Source: Neelides folsomi (lineage: Eukaryota; Arthropoda; Collembola; Neelipleona; Neelidae). Taken from it: a stretch of 64,000 nucleotides of DNA. The stretch is taken from assembly GCA_034687125.1 (NCBI GenBank), contig JAQGBZ010000017.1:124001-188000 (forward strand). The letters are read 5' to 3'. Numbering within the stretch: position 1 is the stretch's first letter; every line of letters begins with the position of its first letter. The notes under the pieces are model-generated. The model saw only the letters and a list, made by a program, of their open reading frames with translations, searched no databases and had not been told where the DNA came from. A program made the translations under genes and the position numbers. Shown piece after piece: positions 41,401 to 53,032 of the stretch.

Positions 41401-44400
41401 GATGCTTTTCCTCTGCAAAAAATATAAATTCACTTGAGAAAGGAAATGTATTTTTATTAAATATTAATCACTGTATCTCTGTAATATGATAGCTTTATTT
41501 AAAATGGAAATAATATTCAAGTTAATTAGATGGTATTACAAACCTCCATTCCAAGCTCGAACAAGCTCAAGGAGTTTCAAAACTCTCATTTCATTCCTTT
41601 TCTCAACCTCGTCTGGATTATATGTGACAATATTTTTGAGGGCCCTAGCTGCCTTTTGTCTCGTTTCGTTACAGGAGTGATCTTCTTTTGGAGTATTTGT
41701 TGGATGAAGAATTTGGATGAGGATTGGAATGCAGCCTTTATCAACCAAATAATTATTTGTTAACCTTCAAGCTTAATTTTAAGATATGGTAAAAGGTAGA
41801 ATTGAACCATTACCAGCATTTCTGAGTGATTGACAAGATTCTGGACTGTTTGTCAATGCAAACAATGTTTTATTTGCGTCGGAGTCTGGATCCGAGATCG
41901 AGAGGAGCGACAGCATTTTGTAAACTGTCTCCGGGTCTGACTTGCTCGAAGACGTAGCGTCTAAAATATTTTAAAAAATGATTATAACTCTTAATTGAAT
42001 ATTTTGGTCCTTTGTTTACACAAACCTCGAGACATTGTCACAGAAGCTCCAACGTCCAACTCCAACTCTCTAACTCCTTCTGCTCCCTAGCTCTTTTGCT
42101 CCTTTGCTCCTAACTCCTATGGCTCAATAATATTAAAGTCAAGGATGTGAGAGGTTGCAGGGTTTAGAAATTGATAAGGTGCATTGCTCCAAATTGCTCC
42201 CAATGCTCCTCCATCAGAATGGTTCCTTCTTTGTTCCTTTTACATCTCTCACTAAAAAAGAAGATGCAGTAGCTGGAAAATATACCAAAGCCCCAATTTG
42301 TCTTCTCCCTTTTCTACCACTTCCGCTTGCTTTCACTTCTTTTTACGAAAAGTAAAATAAATCGGTGTTGGTGCATTTAAATTTTAACCCCTTCTAGAGG
42401 AAGACTTTACAAGGCAAATTCAACTACATACATATTCTAAATGACGTATAACTTAATAGATAAAAGATGTAAATGTAGTTTACTCTATAAATATTATTTT
42501 TCTTCATTATACATACTATTTACATATTATGTACATAGTAGGTATATTTAAGTACATGCCCGAACAACAATGTAACTAATATTTGACTAATATTTAAGTA
42601 CTCCAGTAAACTTAACAAATCAATGCATTTTGACCGCCGAAATTTCAAATACATTAGTTCACAAAATGACTAATATATTACTTATGTAAACTAATAAATG
42701 ACTAATTTAATACTTGCAATATAAGTAATTTTTTAATTTGACTAATATAGGACTAATATATAACTAATTTTTGACTAATTTTTTCAAAAAAATAACAAAA
42801 TACATTACATATATCATATATTATGCTTTTATATATTATATTTGTATTGTGTTTGTTAGTATAGTACAAATGTATTATATGTACGAATGTACATGTATTT
42901 ACAATTAAATCATGTACGTTATAGATCTCAAAGTCTCCAACTTCCCTTTCTCAAGGGGAATGCATAGGAGAGATGTAATTTTAGGTCCTTGCTCATCTAT
43001 CCCATTTTTTAATTAGCAAACACGGAATTCACCGAAATTTTAGTATACAGACTTAATTGTTATATTTTATTAATCAATTATATTTTTTAAATTTACTTAA
43101 ATAGTCATTCTTTAACTTTTTGCATTAAAATTATTAAAAAATTAAGTAGTTAATTTTCTAATTACAATTAAATCCCAAAATATGTAAGTACTCATGAAGC
43201 CTTATATATTAGTTAAATGTGACTAATTCTCAAAATAGACAATGAGAAATTTACCTATTTTGCATACTTTAATGTTACTAATTTATTAGTCATTATTAAG
43301 TATGCATTTTTGAGTGCTTTTTAGTCAATAAAATGACTTAAATATTAGTAACTTATTAGTTGAAAAAATTATGTAATATATTAGTATGCTTTATTAGTAT
43401 TATATTACTAATATTTAGAGATTTTTGAAGATCTATCCATTTGTTGACTTAATTATTACTTACAATAATAATATGTTATCAAGTATTAGTTACATATGGT
43501 TGTTCGGGTGGTATCATAGTATTTGATATTGTGTTATAAGTAATTTTTGTGTTTATAAGAATACTCATTTGTTTGGATTCAATTATGTGACGGATAATTT
43601 ACGACAAATGGAAAAAGTTATTTCATGCATGTCTCTTCCATAATGGGTTTCTGTTGAGATAATCGCCGTGATTTGAATTTATTCACAACTTGTGAACTTC
43701 TACTTTCCCTCGTAGTATTTATGTTAGGTGAGAGCGGATGGCAATGTAAAGCTTCGTTTATTTTATCTCTGGGTTTATTAGCCGTCCAAATCGCACCCTG
43801 GCATTCTAGCAGTACTGCTCCACTGTAATATGAAAGATAAATATCATAAATGGGTGTGTTGCATACGAGAGACGATCCATTACAACGGGTGGATAATCCT
43901 GCAAGATTGCAGAATGCAGATGGAGGAGCGGGGAGGCTCTCGGGAATTGAATTTTTTGCGTAATGGGGATGTAAGTAGGATCTCGTTTTCTCCTAGGCCC
44001 ACCGGAGGATGTGGGAGGGCGTGCCGTGCCGAGACATTTATCCCGAAGAGACCTTCGAGAACGGCATCACGAACGGAGCACAATGGTATACCGTCAGTGG
44101 AGGAATGCAGGATTGGAACTACTTGAACTCCAACTCCTTCGAGATAACTCTTGAGGTTGGATGTGTCAAGTTTCCGCTTGAGAGGGACCTGCAGGGATAT
44201 TGGAATGACAATAAACTCTCGCTCCTCAACTTCATGAAACAGGTATTCATATTTAATAATATTAATGCCTTAATTATGGACTGAATAATTAACCCTAGTT
44301 AATTGAATTAGCATCTAAACTTGTTGAAAAAACTTTGTGGTTTCACAGAGAGATTTTAATTTAATCATTCAGGCTCGTTATTCATAAATAAAGCTAAAAG

Positions 44401-47400
44401 TAGATTGTGTAGTTGGAATTCCCTCGACGTTCATCCCGACTTCACCTCTTGAATATAACATTTTAATTATAAAATGCATTATGTTTCGTGAGGTTCATAC
44501 AGGAGTGAGCGGGTTCGTCTTCGACGAGAATAATTCATACATGGGTGGCGTCAAGATCGGCGTGGAGGGGATCAACCATCCAATTTACTCAACGAAGTTT
44601 GGCGATTTCTGGAGACTCCTCATTCCCGGATCCTACAATCTAACAGCTCACTACAACGGGTTACAACTCATCATTTTCAAATGAATCCCTTGAGTGGTTC
44701 CTTTCTTTTCATTTTAAATGTCCTAAAGGTATGGGAGCGAGACGTTGAACGTTGAAGTGAAAGAAGGCCTTTCTACCAAAGTGAATTTCACACTTAGGGC
44801 CCTGCCCTCCAAACAATGGTCAACGAACTTTGACTTTGCCATTTTGCCCAACATCGACGACTCCGAATTTTCGCCCAGGATTTTCCTCAAGAGCTTCCTC
44901 ACCAATTACTCCGACATTGCGGATTATAATCCTCATGGACAATTTCATGAGCTTCTCATTTCCGACGAGGTTCTGATTAATATTACGTATTTGTGGTCGG
45001 AGTAAAGTTTTGCTAATCAGACGATTTCATTTTCATATTTCATGTTACGTATTAGATAGGGGGACCGGATGATGAGAAACTTCACCTTGGAGTTGCGGGC
45101 AGTTTGGTTGGATCTGGCGGAAATGAGATGCTATTCCGGCTCTTACGGCATTTGGCCGAGGGCTACAGACGAGCCGATTTGAAGATTAAGGAAATCCTCA
45201 AAACTTCCATTCTCCATATCTTCGTTCGTGATACTTGGGGTTTAGACCCTGATGGTAAAGTCCCGGAAACATCCTTTTTAACAAGATAATGTTTTGCTTT
45301 CGTGTATTTAATTATCTTCTATTTACTCTCTAAATACTTACATAGGTATATAATTTTACAGAACCATCGGAGATGTTCGTGAGAGAGGGAGAACAGGAGA
45401 AGGCCCTGGCTCAAATGCAAACCGACTCCCAGACTCTATTTGCTTTAATAAATGAAGTCCACCCCTCCGACTCCTTTGATCTACTAATTTCTTTGACCTC
45501 GGGATCAAAGGGAGTGAAGTATGTAGATTCGACTATTTGAACATTTCCAATTTAACGATCCATATTTGAAATATTACCTCATTTGAATTCTCTCCCTGTC
45601 AAATTGTTACTCCAAAATGCGGAATGCTTAATATTCCATATGGGGCTTTATAAATACTACAAGGATTTTTTCTCTCCTATTAAATGGAAATGGCTGAGAT
45701 TTTTTTCTGGTTTTTTGCAGATTTCCTAAAGAAAGGAAGAGCATTTTTGGAGCCATCGAGTCTCTCCGTTTGAACGAAGGGGAACCAGCATGCACAAAAA
45801 GTTCTCTCATCTCCCATTCCCAAGAGGATCTTTTCTTGAGCTTGCAAATGGTGAGAATCAACGTCCCTCCTTGAATTCATAATCAACCTCCCGAACCCAA
45901 CTCTTTCTCTCTTCCAAATGTCGCAATTTAGCATTGTCGTGGCTCTGGGTAATGGCCTCTTCCTACAACCGTTTATACGAGTATGAACAATTTTTATAAT
46001 GTGGTTTCCAGGTTTCTGTCGGGTTGTTCTGCTGTGATCGGCCTACTCCAGCCAACGCGACGGAATCATACATGAAACATCTTCATCATTTGCTCGCAAT
46101 CCTTCAGCTGACGTCTCAAGGTACGAGTAGTTTGTGTGGAAATGGGTTTGGTAACAAAGTAAATCCTTTCTTCTCTAGGCGTTTTCGGAGATGTGACTGA
46201 CGAGAATGGGAATTTGGTTCGAGAAGCGAATGTGGAAGTTCTCGCGACTCCGCCTGAGAAAGTTCATCTGAGCCGCAACTCTGGTCGGTTCTCCCATATG
46301 CTCAACGTTGGCCAACACACGTTGAGGATCAGTGCCAAAGGACATGAGAGTAAAGAAGTTAATGTGGTGGTGGCTCCGAATGCAATGTCCGCCCTTAATG
46401 TTCTGCTCCAGTCTCTTCCGACCCAGGGCGGCATTGTGGAAAAGGACGAGAACGAAGAAGACCCGCCCTACTTCTTCTATCCGAGACTTTCTTTCCTGAA
46501 ATTGGGACAGGAGCATAGGGACCTTCTCTCTGTTTACAGGTAGAAAACATCTTTATAACACAAGTTGCGCCTCCCAGTTGTGGGGAATTTATGACCAACT
46601 TCTGTTGTGTTGTTCTGTGAGAAGAAAATTTCCGAATCTTTCTCGAAGCAAACCTTCACCTAGGGGTTTTGGATTATCGCTCACTGAAACTGAGATGCTA
46701 GCGGATCCATCGAGAAGAATTATTGGATTTGTTCTTTCCTTTACGGCATTTTGACAGGTTCCGAGGCGTAGCCTTTCCCATCCAACATTTCTCTCCCATC
46801 ACGTCGAAGAAAGTGGGGATTTCCCTTTTTATATCTCTTGGAGCATTGAAGAGGAGGAATCCTTATTTATAGGGAAATAATACAGTGGGAAACCTTTTAT
46901 CCCTCTGATCTTCAAATGTCGAAATTCCTCTACGCATACTTGGCTCCTTCCCTATTCATTGGATGGAGTTGCATTGAAGCAATTTATGGATTTCTTGATT
47001 AAAAATTTTGTGCTCCGCGTCTCTTTATTTAAAACCGCCCCATGATTTACTCGAGGAGATGATGAGTTTCCTTCTGCCAGACTTATAATATTTTTTCATA
47101 TGATCAAAACCCTAGTTGATAGGAGAGAAGGATTCTTTTATGTTTGTATTTAAGGTAGATGGTTATTGATTTCTCATTTTCGACGCGTAAAAATGGAGAG
47201 ATGAAGAAACCTCGTTTGTAGTGAACAATATTGTTCGAGTTTTACCTACAACGTTAGTGGAGAGAAACTTTTCCTATATTTCCGTTTTTCATTCACCGAA
47301 ACTCTCAGTGCAAAGAGGGCAAATACGATCTTTTGATCTCTGATTATGTTTTCATTTCTATATATTATTTATTTTCTCAAGTTTTGAGAAGAATGAAGAA

Positions 47401-49508
47401 GTTTTGGGTTTCCGGATCGGAAGAGAAGGATGGCAAAAACTTGGAGTTGTTTTTGACGGGTGGAACTTAAAGCCCGAATCTTTGTTGGGATGGACGGCCA
47501 AATATCTCGCCACATCCCTCACTGGCTTACAACACATGCAAATAAATCTCCTCCTTAAGGATGGAAACGGTATGGCTCATAAATAATGAGCTCGCTCAGC
47601 CCACTAACCAACCCATCTGTGTTTTACTATTAGTGACGAAGGGAGGGCTGGGCTTCAGCACGGTGTCCCGGTGGCTCCAGAGCAACAGATTCCCAATTGC
47701 CATTGCTCTTGTCTGCGGCGTGGATGAAGGAGCGGAAGTCCGAGCAGGAATTTCTTCCCAGGCTGACTCAAATGTAAGTCCTCGTTTAATTCTCCCATGA
47801 ATGAGAGGTTAAGCTTGGGTGGGTCGTTCCAGGTGTTCGACGACGTTTCTCTCTCCCTCCGATCCGTCCTCAATTCCAATGAGAATTGTCGAAGGAGGAA
47901 TAAAAGACCCGAGGTGGGAGGACGGCTTTTGGTAAGTCGAAAATACGAATAGTTCTATTTTACTTAAAAGTACCTAATACCTATGTACCAATATGATACA
48001 TTACAAGGTAGATAAAATACAGGTACTATTTGTAACAAATTGGTATATAATATACTTAGGTATATGATAAATACTAAGAATACTAACCCTCTTCGGAACT
48101 ATCTTATCAGGATTTGTATGCGGAGAGTCGGAGTCTCATTGTCCCATTGAGGCTCCATTGCTGTCGAGATAATCCCGAGCGGACGGAGAAAGAAGCCTTG
48201 GCCGCTCTCGATTTCCTTTCTACTTTTTCCCTCAGGGGGGCCCAAGGTTCTTTCCCCTTTTTTCCTCCCACTCTCATATTCATATATGGCCGCTTTCCAG
48301 GTTATGTCATCGATGCTGCCCATGAGCCCATTCCGAACGTTGTACTCCAGTTTGGAAACAATGAGACAGTGGGGGTGAGCGACGGGATGGGACATTTTGA
48401 AAAAGCCCTTCCTCCTGGAGAATACTTCCTTAAGGTATTTTTTATCTTTTGGGGAATACATGTTGCCGGAAGTCTCTGGAGAGATGTCGAAATTTGACAG
48501 GTGTTTGAAATTGAGTTGTATTAATCATTGTGAACGTGAAGGTCGCGGCTGACGGGTACTTAGGAGCTTCAAGACTTATCAAGGTGTTCAACGAACGAAA
48601 CTATACGAACGTCTTATTCACTCTCGAGAAGGATGATTCGATTTGGGGCCTTCCGCGCCTCGCCTTCGTGATCGTCACTGGTGAGTGGGATATACTAAAT
48701 ATATGTATGATATATCTGCAGTAGAGAATGAAGAAGAATGAAGAGATCTGTTGTGGGGGAGTCGTAACAGAAGGAAATTGAATTAAAGATAACATAATAA
48801 TGGACATTAATGTGATTTTCAGCGAGCGTTCTGGTGGGTCTCATTGTCATCATTTCACTCTGCATCGGAGTTTGTAGACAGCGGAGTCCGGAAGAGCGAC
48901 GGAAGAACTATGGGTTTTTCCCAATGAACTCCACCCTGGCTTTTGAAGGCGAGGATGAGATCATCTTTACCCGCAAAGGGTCGAAAGTCGTTGGTAAGCC
49001 ACGACCACATTATTGGTCCAATTTAAATAGCCTTTATCTTCTCTTTGCATGTCCATAAATATCAAAGTCATGCCCATTGAGGTTGCTAGTTAAGAAAGAT
49101 GAATGCGGCCCGTTAACATTATCTTCCGACTTTTACGCATGTTTACATCGTCTTTGTACAGCTATTAAAAGCTCACGGTTAACGGGCCGAGGTTCATCTT
49201 TGACGGCCCGCTCTTAAATTTCGGGAGTTGTAGGAGTGGAGTGCACAACTACTCGCAAATCTCCTCCCAAGCCCTTACACGCTACCTTTCCCTTTCCCTA
49301 GTGTAAATAGAGATGGAAAAGTTTGGGTAATAATGACACTCTCATCACTGTCTTATTCCTCCGGGTGATGCGGGAGAGGACCGAGGGATTAAATCCTGTT
49401 TATTCAGAGAGAAAGTTCGAGTTGGAGTCGGATGAAGAGGATGATGAGTCGGCAGACGAAGACGTCCTCATCAAAACTGGGATGCGCCAATGGACGTCGA
49501 GGCCTTAA
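33683..49508 (+). CDS. CPD: Carboxypeptidase D, long membrane form with four CP-like units
   Basis: About 25 exons give roughly 1,595 residues. Unit 1: 33683-34041, 34149-34478, 34552-34724, 34810-35119, 35209-35321. Unit 2: 35974-36144, 36221-36412, 36540-36862, 43997-44242. Then 44493-44659, 44729-44969, 45056-45254, 45362-45518, 45721-45850, 46012-46120, 46179-46539, about 46622-46730, about 47392-47569, 47634-47773, 47833-47931, 48111-48246, 48301-48434, 48542-48680, 48823-48993, 49408-49508. CPD removes C-terminal Arg/Lys from peptides in the trans-Golgi. Units 1 and 2 keep the zinc and catalytic residues (NMHGDE or [14 protein letters not shown] or [15 protein letters not shown] or ANLHGGS, FEITIEL or FEITLEV). 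Units 3 and 4 lack them (GSGGNE, FDGWN). A membrane segment ([16 protein letters not shown]) and an acidic tail follow. The junctions at 44969/45056 and 46730/47392 are the weakest. An intron of 7.1 kb (36863-43996) contains APC on the other strand. Confidence 0.85.
35322..35323 (+). promoter_or_regulatory. CPD: Candidate alternative splice donor within CPD exon 5
   Basis: The sequence GTGAGCTCTG followed by gtaataat sits in frame inside the last exon of the short form. It ends one base into a codon, and the acceptor at 35972-35973 (actttcaaag) leaves two bases before the first unit 2 codon, so GAC is made at the junction. Choice at this site would switch between the short and long proteins. 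Confidence 0.55.
35528..35533 (+). terminator. CPD: Poly(A) signal of the short CPD form
   Basis: AATAAA 118 bases after the stop at 35410 and upstream of the first unit 2 exon. It is in the right place to end the short transcript; the surroundings are AT-rich, so chance occurrence is possible. Confidence 0.45.
36863..37850. other. CPD intron, 3' flank of nested APC
   Basis: AT-rich, no open frame of note. A minus-strand poly(A) signal for APC (TTTATT on plus) lies at 37779-37784, 67 bases beyond the APC stop. Confidence 0.45.
37779..37784 (-). terminator. APC: Probable APC poly(A) signal
   Basis: AATAAA on the minus strand 67 bases after the APC stop, inside the large CPD intron. Placement fits, but the region is AT-rich. 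Confidence 0.4.
37851..42035 (-). CDS. APC: APC (adenomatous polyposis coli) homologue, nested in a CPD intron
   Basis: Ten exons in transcript order: 42026-42035, 41814-41960, 41544-41735, 41297-41412, 41034-41213, 40754-40936, 40423-40677, 39768-40312, 39495-39702 and 37851-39389, joining to 1,124 residues. APC scaffolds the beta-catenin destruction complex and binds the cytoskeleton. Residues about 10-410 are the armadillo domain ([53 protein letters not shown]). Then come the 20-residue beta-catenin-binding repeats: [15 protein letters not shown] and [18 protein letters not shown] (about 456-495) and [19 protein letters not shown] (about 640). SPSDLPDSP matches vertebrate APC exactly. [18 protein letters not shown] near 722 sits where an axin-binding SAMP motif would be and looks degenerate. 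The end, KVTTV, is a class I PDZ ligand. The model begins right at the armadillo domain: the N-terminal coiled coil of vertebrate APC is absent, or lies on an exon I did not find. Confidence 0.9.
42036..42558. other. APC upstream region within the CPD intron
   Basis: Directly upstream of the APC start is a pyrimidine-rich stretch on plus, 42048-42122, made of loose repeats of CTCC, TAACTCC and TTGCTCC, read as a purine-rich stretch on the APC strand. It may be part of the APC leader or promoter. Nothing else is recognised. Confidence 0.35.
42559..43508. mobile_element. Foldback (MITE-like) element of about 950 bases
   Basis: The left end begins CCCGAACAACAATGTAACTA and the right end, read on the other strand, begins CCCGAACAACCATATGTAAC; allowing a small gap the two are closely matched and continue into TAATA repeats. 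The left arm is full of ACTAAT units and the right arm of ATTAGT units, so the two arms are imperfect inverted copies around a centre near 42950-43050. No open frame for a transposase is seen, so it would depend on another element. I could not settle the target-site duplication. It lies in the CPD intron, upstream of APC. Confidence 0.65.
43509..43996. other. CPD: Right end of the large CPD intron
   Basis: No separate gene. The composition becomes more balanced from about 43690 to the acceptor (ctcctag) that precedes the CPD exon at 43997. The open frame from 43830 that runs into the exon is intronic read-through. Confidence 0.4.
46540..47391. other. CPD: CPD region with an uncertain exon (about 46622-46730)
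   Basis: After the exon ending 46539, an acceptor at 46620-46621 opens a stretch reading [20 protein letters not shown], like the FPxLxxL start of a carboxypeptidase unit, and its phase fits. Its donor is unclear: gttctt at 46731 is in phase with an acceptor before 47392, while the stronger acceptor at 47380-47381 would need another phase. The remaining 650 bases show nothing else. Confidence 0.5.
49095..49201. repeat. Short inverted-repeat (hairpin) element in the last CPD intron
   Basis: Arms at 49095-49117 and 49178-49200 pair with one interruption; the perfect core is CGGCCCGTTAAC at 49106-49117 against GTTAACGGGCCG at 49178-49189. The arms are GC-rich in an AT-rich intron and the loop is about 60 bases. 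It could be a tiny non-autonomous transposon or a structured intronic RNA. CGGCCCG occurs again just outside at about 49204. Confidence 0.5.
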
Positions 49509-51160
49509 ACACTCATATAACTTAAGTCCTCCCTCGTAAAAATAAAAGTTGGAAGAACATTGTTATAAAAGCACTCGTCTCCGCGACCGTTCCGCCAAAT
49601 GCTCTATTGACCTTTTTAACTTATTGCTCCTTCCAATTTCTCCTAATGCGGTGCAGATGGTTGATGTGCCTTTTTTTAATTAATTTGAATGGACGGAATG
49701 GAGCTCGTTTTAATGACGTACCTGCTGTGCAAATTGTTTCCCCGAGTCAATAAACTTGTTTGTGAATAATGTAAAAGAGAAAGTAATTTTGTAATTAATG
49801 GGAAACATTTCATTGTAAACGTATTTGATATTAGATAAATACAAAGAAAATATACAATGTATAGTTTTTGAATAATATGGATTTTAATATAACATTTTAT
49901 ATGCATATAATACTTGTTAATATTTTAATGTGATTTTTGATATACTTTGGTGGTTATTTTATGTATTGTTGTGAAATGATTGGTCCATTAGTGAAATGAG
50001 AATTGTGAGGAAATGGAATAAATAATGTTTGATTGAACCTCGATCTTTTGATTAATTTACAAAGTTGGTGAAAAGGGACTTGATTTATGTTTAATTAGAT
50101 TTCGGGGACAGGTAGGTAATTGAGAGCCGTGAGGAACAAAGACGGGGAAAGCAACTGTCTTCAGCAGTCGTCGCTCCTGAACCACTCAATCACCTTCGAG
50201 GGCCTGAATAACCTCCGGGTGCCTTAAAAGAGAAACTCTCGTTCCTTCTACGACCCATCCCGGATTCCTCCGACCCACTCCGACTCACTCAAAAATTGAA
50301 CTCATCGGGGAACCCTGAGGGCCAAACACATAATCTTTAATGCTATCAACGCCTCCACCCAGCCGCTTCCATCCGGTTCTCGGAAACCTACCTTTTAATG
50401 CCTTTTTAATTACCTTTCTCGTGAAAAGTCCGGGTTTTCCTCGCACGTTCCGAATTCACATTCTTCCCAAGGAATCCCCCCGAATAAAGTTTTAATTCTC
50501 CCTCATTAGTAATTAATACTAATGTTAAATTTATTTGAAAATTTAATTTCCACAATTATTCCACTCTCATGCCTCAATAGTCTCGACACGTAGGGGAAGT
50601 TAGGAAGCAAATCGGAGTTGGAAGTTCGTCGTGTTGCGGTAGTCTTTTATAACCTCATTAAACTCATTGTGCTCGAGTTCATCTCCGGGACGGAAGACGA
50701 GGGTGGTGAATAAATGATATTTGATCCCAGGCCTCTTCGAATGGTGAGTGATGAGGAGTCCCATGTTTAATAAGGGGATAATAAGGGAGAGAAAGAATGA
50801 ATAGTTGATTGAATGAGCCGCATTGAGGGAATGGAGAGAAGAGATCTATAGGGTTTAATATAGGAATTGGAGGAAGGAGTGAGAGGCTGCGGGAAAGAGT
50901 CCGTATGGATCTCCCGCAGTTCCCTTCCCTCAGTTCGTCTCTGCAACTCCGCTCACGACGTTCCCCGAACATGAGCTCCGAACAGGGACCCAGATGAGGA
51001 AAGTTCCTTCACTACAACTCTCTTTGGGAGAACAGATTAGATTTGCTAAAATCTCCTACATTCCTCAGTTGTGTGCTGTGGGTGAGTGTCTGCCAATGCG
51101 GGAAATTAAAAAACAAAAGTTACTCCGAGAAATGTGCGAGTAGTGACAAACACTTGTGGG

Positions 51161-51209
51161 ATAAAAGGCGGAGGCCGCTGCTGGTCCCCGCCGCTCCCCG
51201 CTCAAACGT
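51161..51209 (+). promoter_or_regulatory. TATA-like box followed by a strong splice donor, possible non-coding exon
   Basis: ATAAAAGG at 51161-51168 stands in a GC-rich setting, and 40 bases on the sequence GCTCAAAC is followed by gtaagtat, one of the best donors in this region. Together they could mark a non-coding first exon of neuroligin, but the space for an exon between them is short and the exon could instead begin upstream. Confidence 0.25.
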
Positions 51210-53022
51210 AAGTATCAAATTCACATAATTAAAACCAACCTAATTAATTATTAAATGTCCGTGTTAACTTAATTAAAAACTGTTGACATTTTGTTCCTCT
51301 ACAATTTACAATTAATACATACCTACAAATATTACAGAACTATATTGAGTATTTCTAAACTAAAACGTTAGGATACCTGAGGATAAACATTTATCTATTT
51401 TGTAGGACGTATTGTTTCTTATTCAAGTATACTACACTATGTACACTATAGAATAGAATGTTAAAGTACTAAATAAACAGTGTAATAAATAGTATTTATT
51501 TAGGAAATATTTACATATTTACATATTCCATAGTATACATAAATACGTTGTCTTTGCACGAGCACTTTTCAAATAATGCAAAGTAAATGTATGCCCCTTC
51601 CATACAAATCAAGGATAATAAAATTGTAATGCGTGAAAGGGGATCTGCGTATGTGTCTAGGCTCCACTTCCGACAGTGTGTGAACATGGGAATAAAATAG
51701 GGAAAAATGAGGGAAGATGTAAAACGGATCGTCTAGTGAAGTACCGAGAGTGTTTATCGACTCCGTATATTTATAAGAAGAATTGTATCAGGGTTGAGTA
51801 AGCAGAAAGGAGTAGTGAGAGTGATAAAGTGTAAAGTGTAACAATAACTGTGAGTGGTAAAAGCTTTCATTCGATTTCCTTGCTACTCCTCCGGAGGAAA
51901 GATACAGAAATTGGGGGGTCTGTTGAAGAAACCCGACGGAGAGAAGAAAACATGATTGAGTCACATGACGATTTGAGCTGTCCAACTTACCTCATTTCCC
52001 CTCGTCTCTTTCTCCTCGTCCTTGAAGGCGAAAGAGGTTCGAGTGGGTCTCTTAGCCCAAAGCTCCCGTTTCCTTCTCTTTTCCAATTCTCTAAACGGGT
52101 CCAAGGGAGAGAATTTGAGTTTCCGAATTCCGCAGACGCCCACCGTCTCCTTCATTCCGCTCTCTTTATTCCTCTGGTTCCACCGAATGGGTTCCACAAA
52201 TCTTGCACAATGAATCCTTCAATCAATTTCATTTCATTATGATCGGCCTCCTTGACAGACTTGACACATTTCCAAACTGTTATTAAATTAATCCAAACCT
52301 TGCACAACCAGACAACCACAACGTTTGGGCAGCAATGAATGAAGCGAGGGACGGGCGAGTGTGGGGGTTACTTACATGGGCCCGGGTAACAAAGGGAGGT
52401 TTTGAGGGACGTGTGGCGGCGTGCCGAAATCTCTCTTGTTTCCTTTGTGAGTGAAGTCCCTCATTTGTATTTTTGGCGTGAAAGCCGAGAGAGTGAAAGA
52501 TAGCAATCTAATATTAAAATGAGCTGATTGATAAACGGAGAGGCTCGTGGGGAAATTGGCCCTGTTGAGACGTCCCATTATCTCCCCATCACTCTCCGGC
52601 AACTCTTTGGAGCGGAGCGTGGGGAAGTTGGAGTGAGGCTAATGATAGAGTTGGAAGTTCCGCCGCTCCGCCTCCGCTGCCGCCTTCCCCAGGTGGGAGA
52701 ACATAAAGATGAGGAGATGTGAATTATTCCGTCAAGGCCCCACATTGTGGCCCACTATTTAAATTTTAATCGACTTCTCTCCCGCTCGACCTTCTGTCTA
52801 CCCCCATTTAAATAATTGATCTCTCGGCTCTGAAACGTCCCCTGGCCGATGTCTCAATCGGAAGACCGCTGATTCCTCTCCATTTCCTCCCCCAGCTGTG
52901 CCACGACGTGTCACATGGGCCCATTAAATTCATGCGAATTCCTCCTCAGTTCTATTTATGTATTAATTCCCCCAAAGACCCGTGTGGTCCATGGGTTTCT
53001 ATTACTCCTTCAACTTTATGAG

Positions 53023-53032
53023 TATATATAAA
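53023..53032 (+). promoter_or_regulatory. Candidate TATA box
   Basis: TATATATAAA followed about 25-30 bases later by ACGACCTGACTGACGC. The position and sequence suit a TATA promoter reading right, perhaps for neuroligin. No downstream exon has been tied to it. Confidence 0.3.

Noticed and set aside
42559-43508. Simple AT-rich satellite of TAATA units
   Set aside because: The repeat unit reverses orientation between the halves and the ends match as inverted copies, so a foldback element explains it better.
35974-44242. Second, separate carboxypeptidase gene beginning at unit 2
   Set aside because: No ATG lies in frame near 35974, and the phase fits a donor inside unit 1's last exon, so one gene with alternative ends is simpler.
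45628-46598. Minus-strand frames of 67-113 codons across CPD exons
   Set aside because: They lie opposite exons that fit CPD on plus, and have no likeness to a known family.
51850-52242. 130-codon open frame in the pre-neuroligin region
   Set aside because: Composition-driven; no domain, signal peptide or matching splice site, and a competing minus-strand frame covers it.
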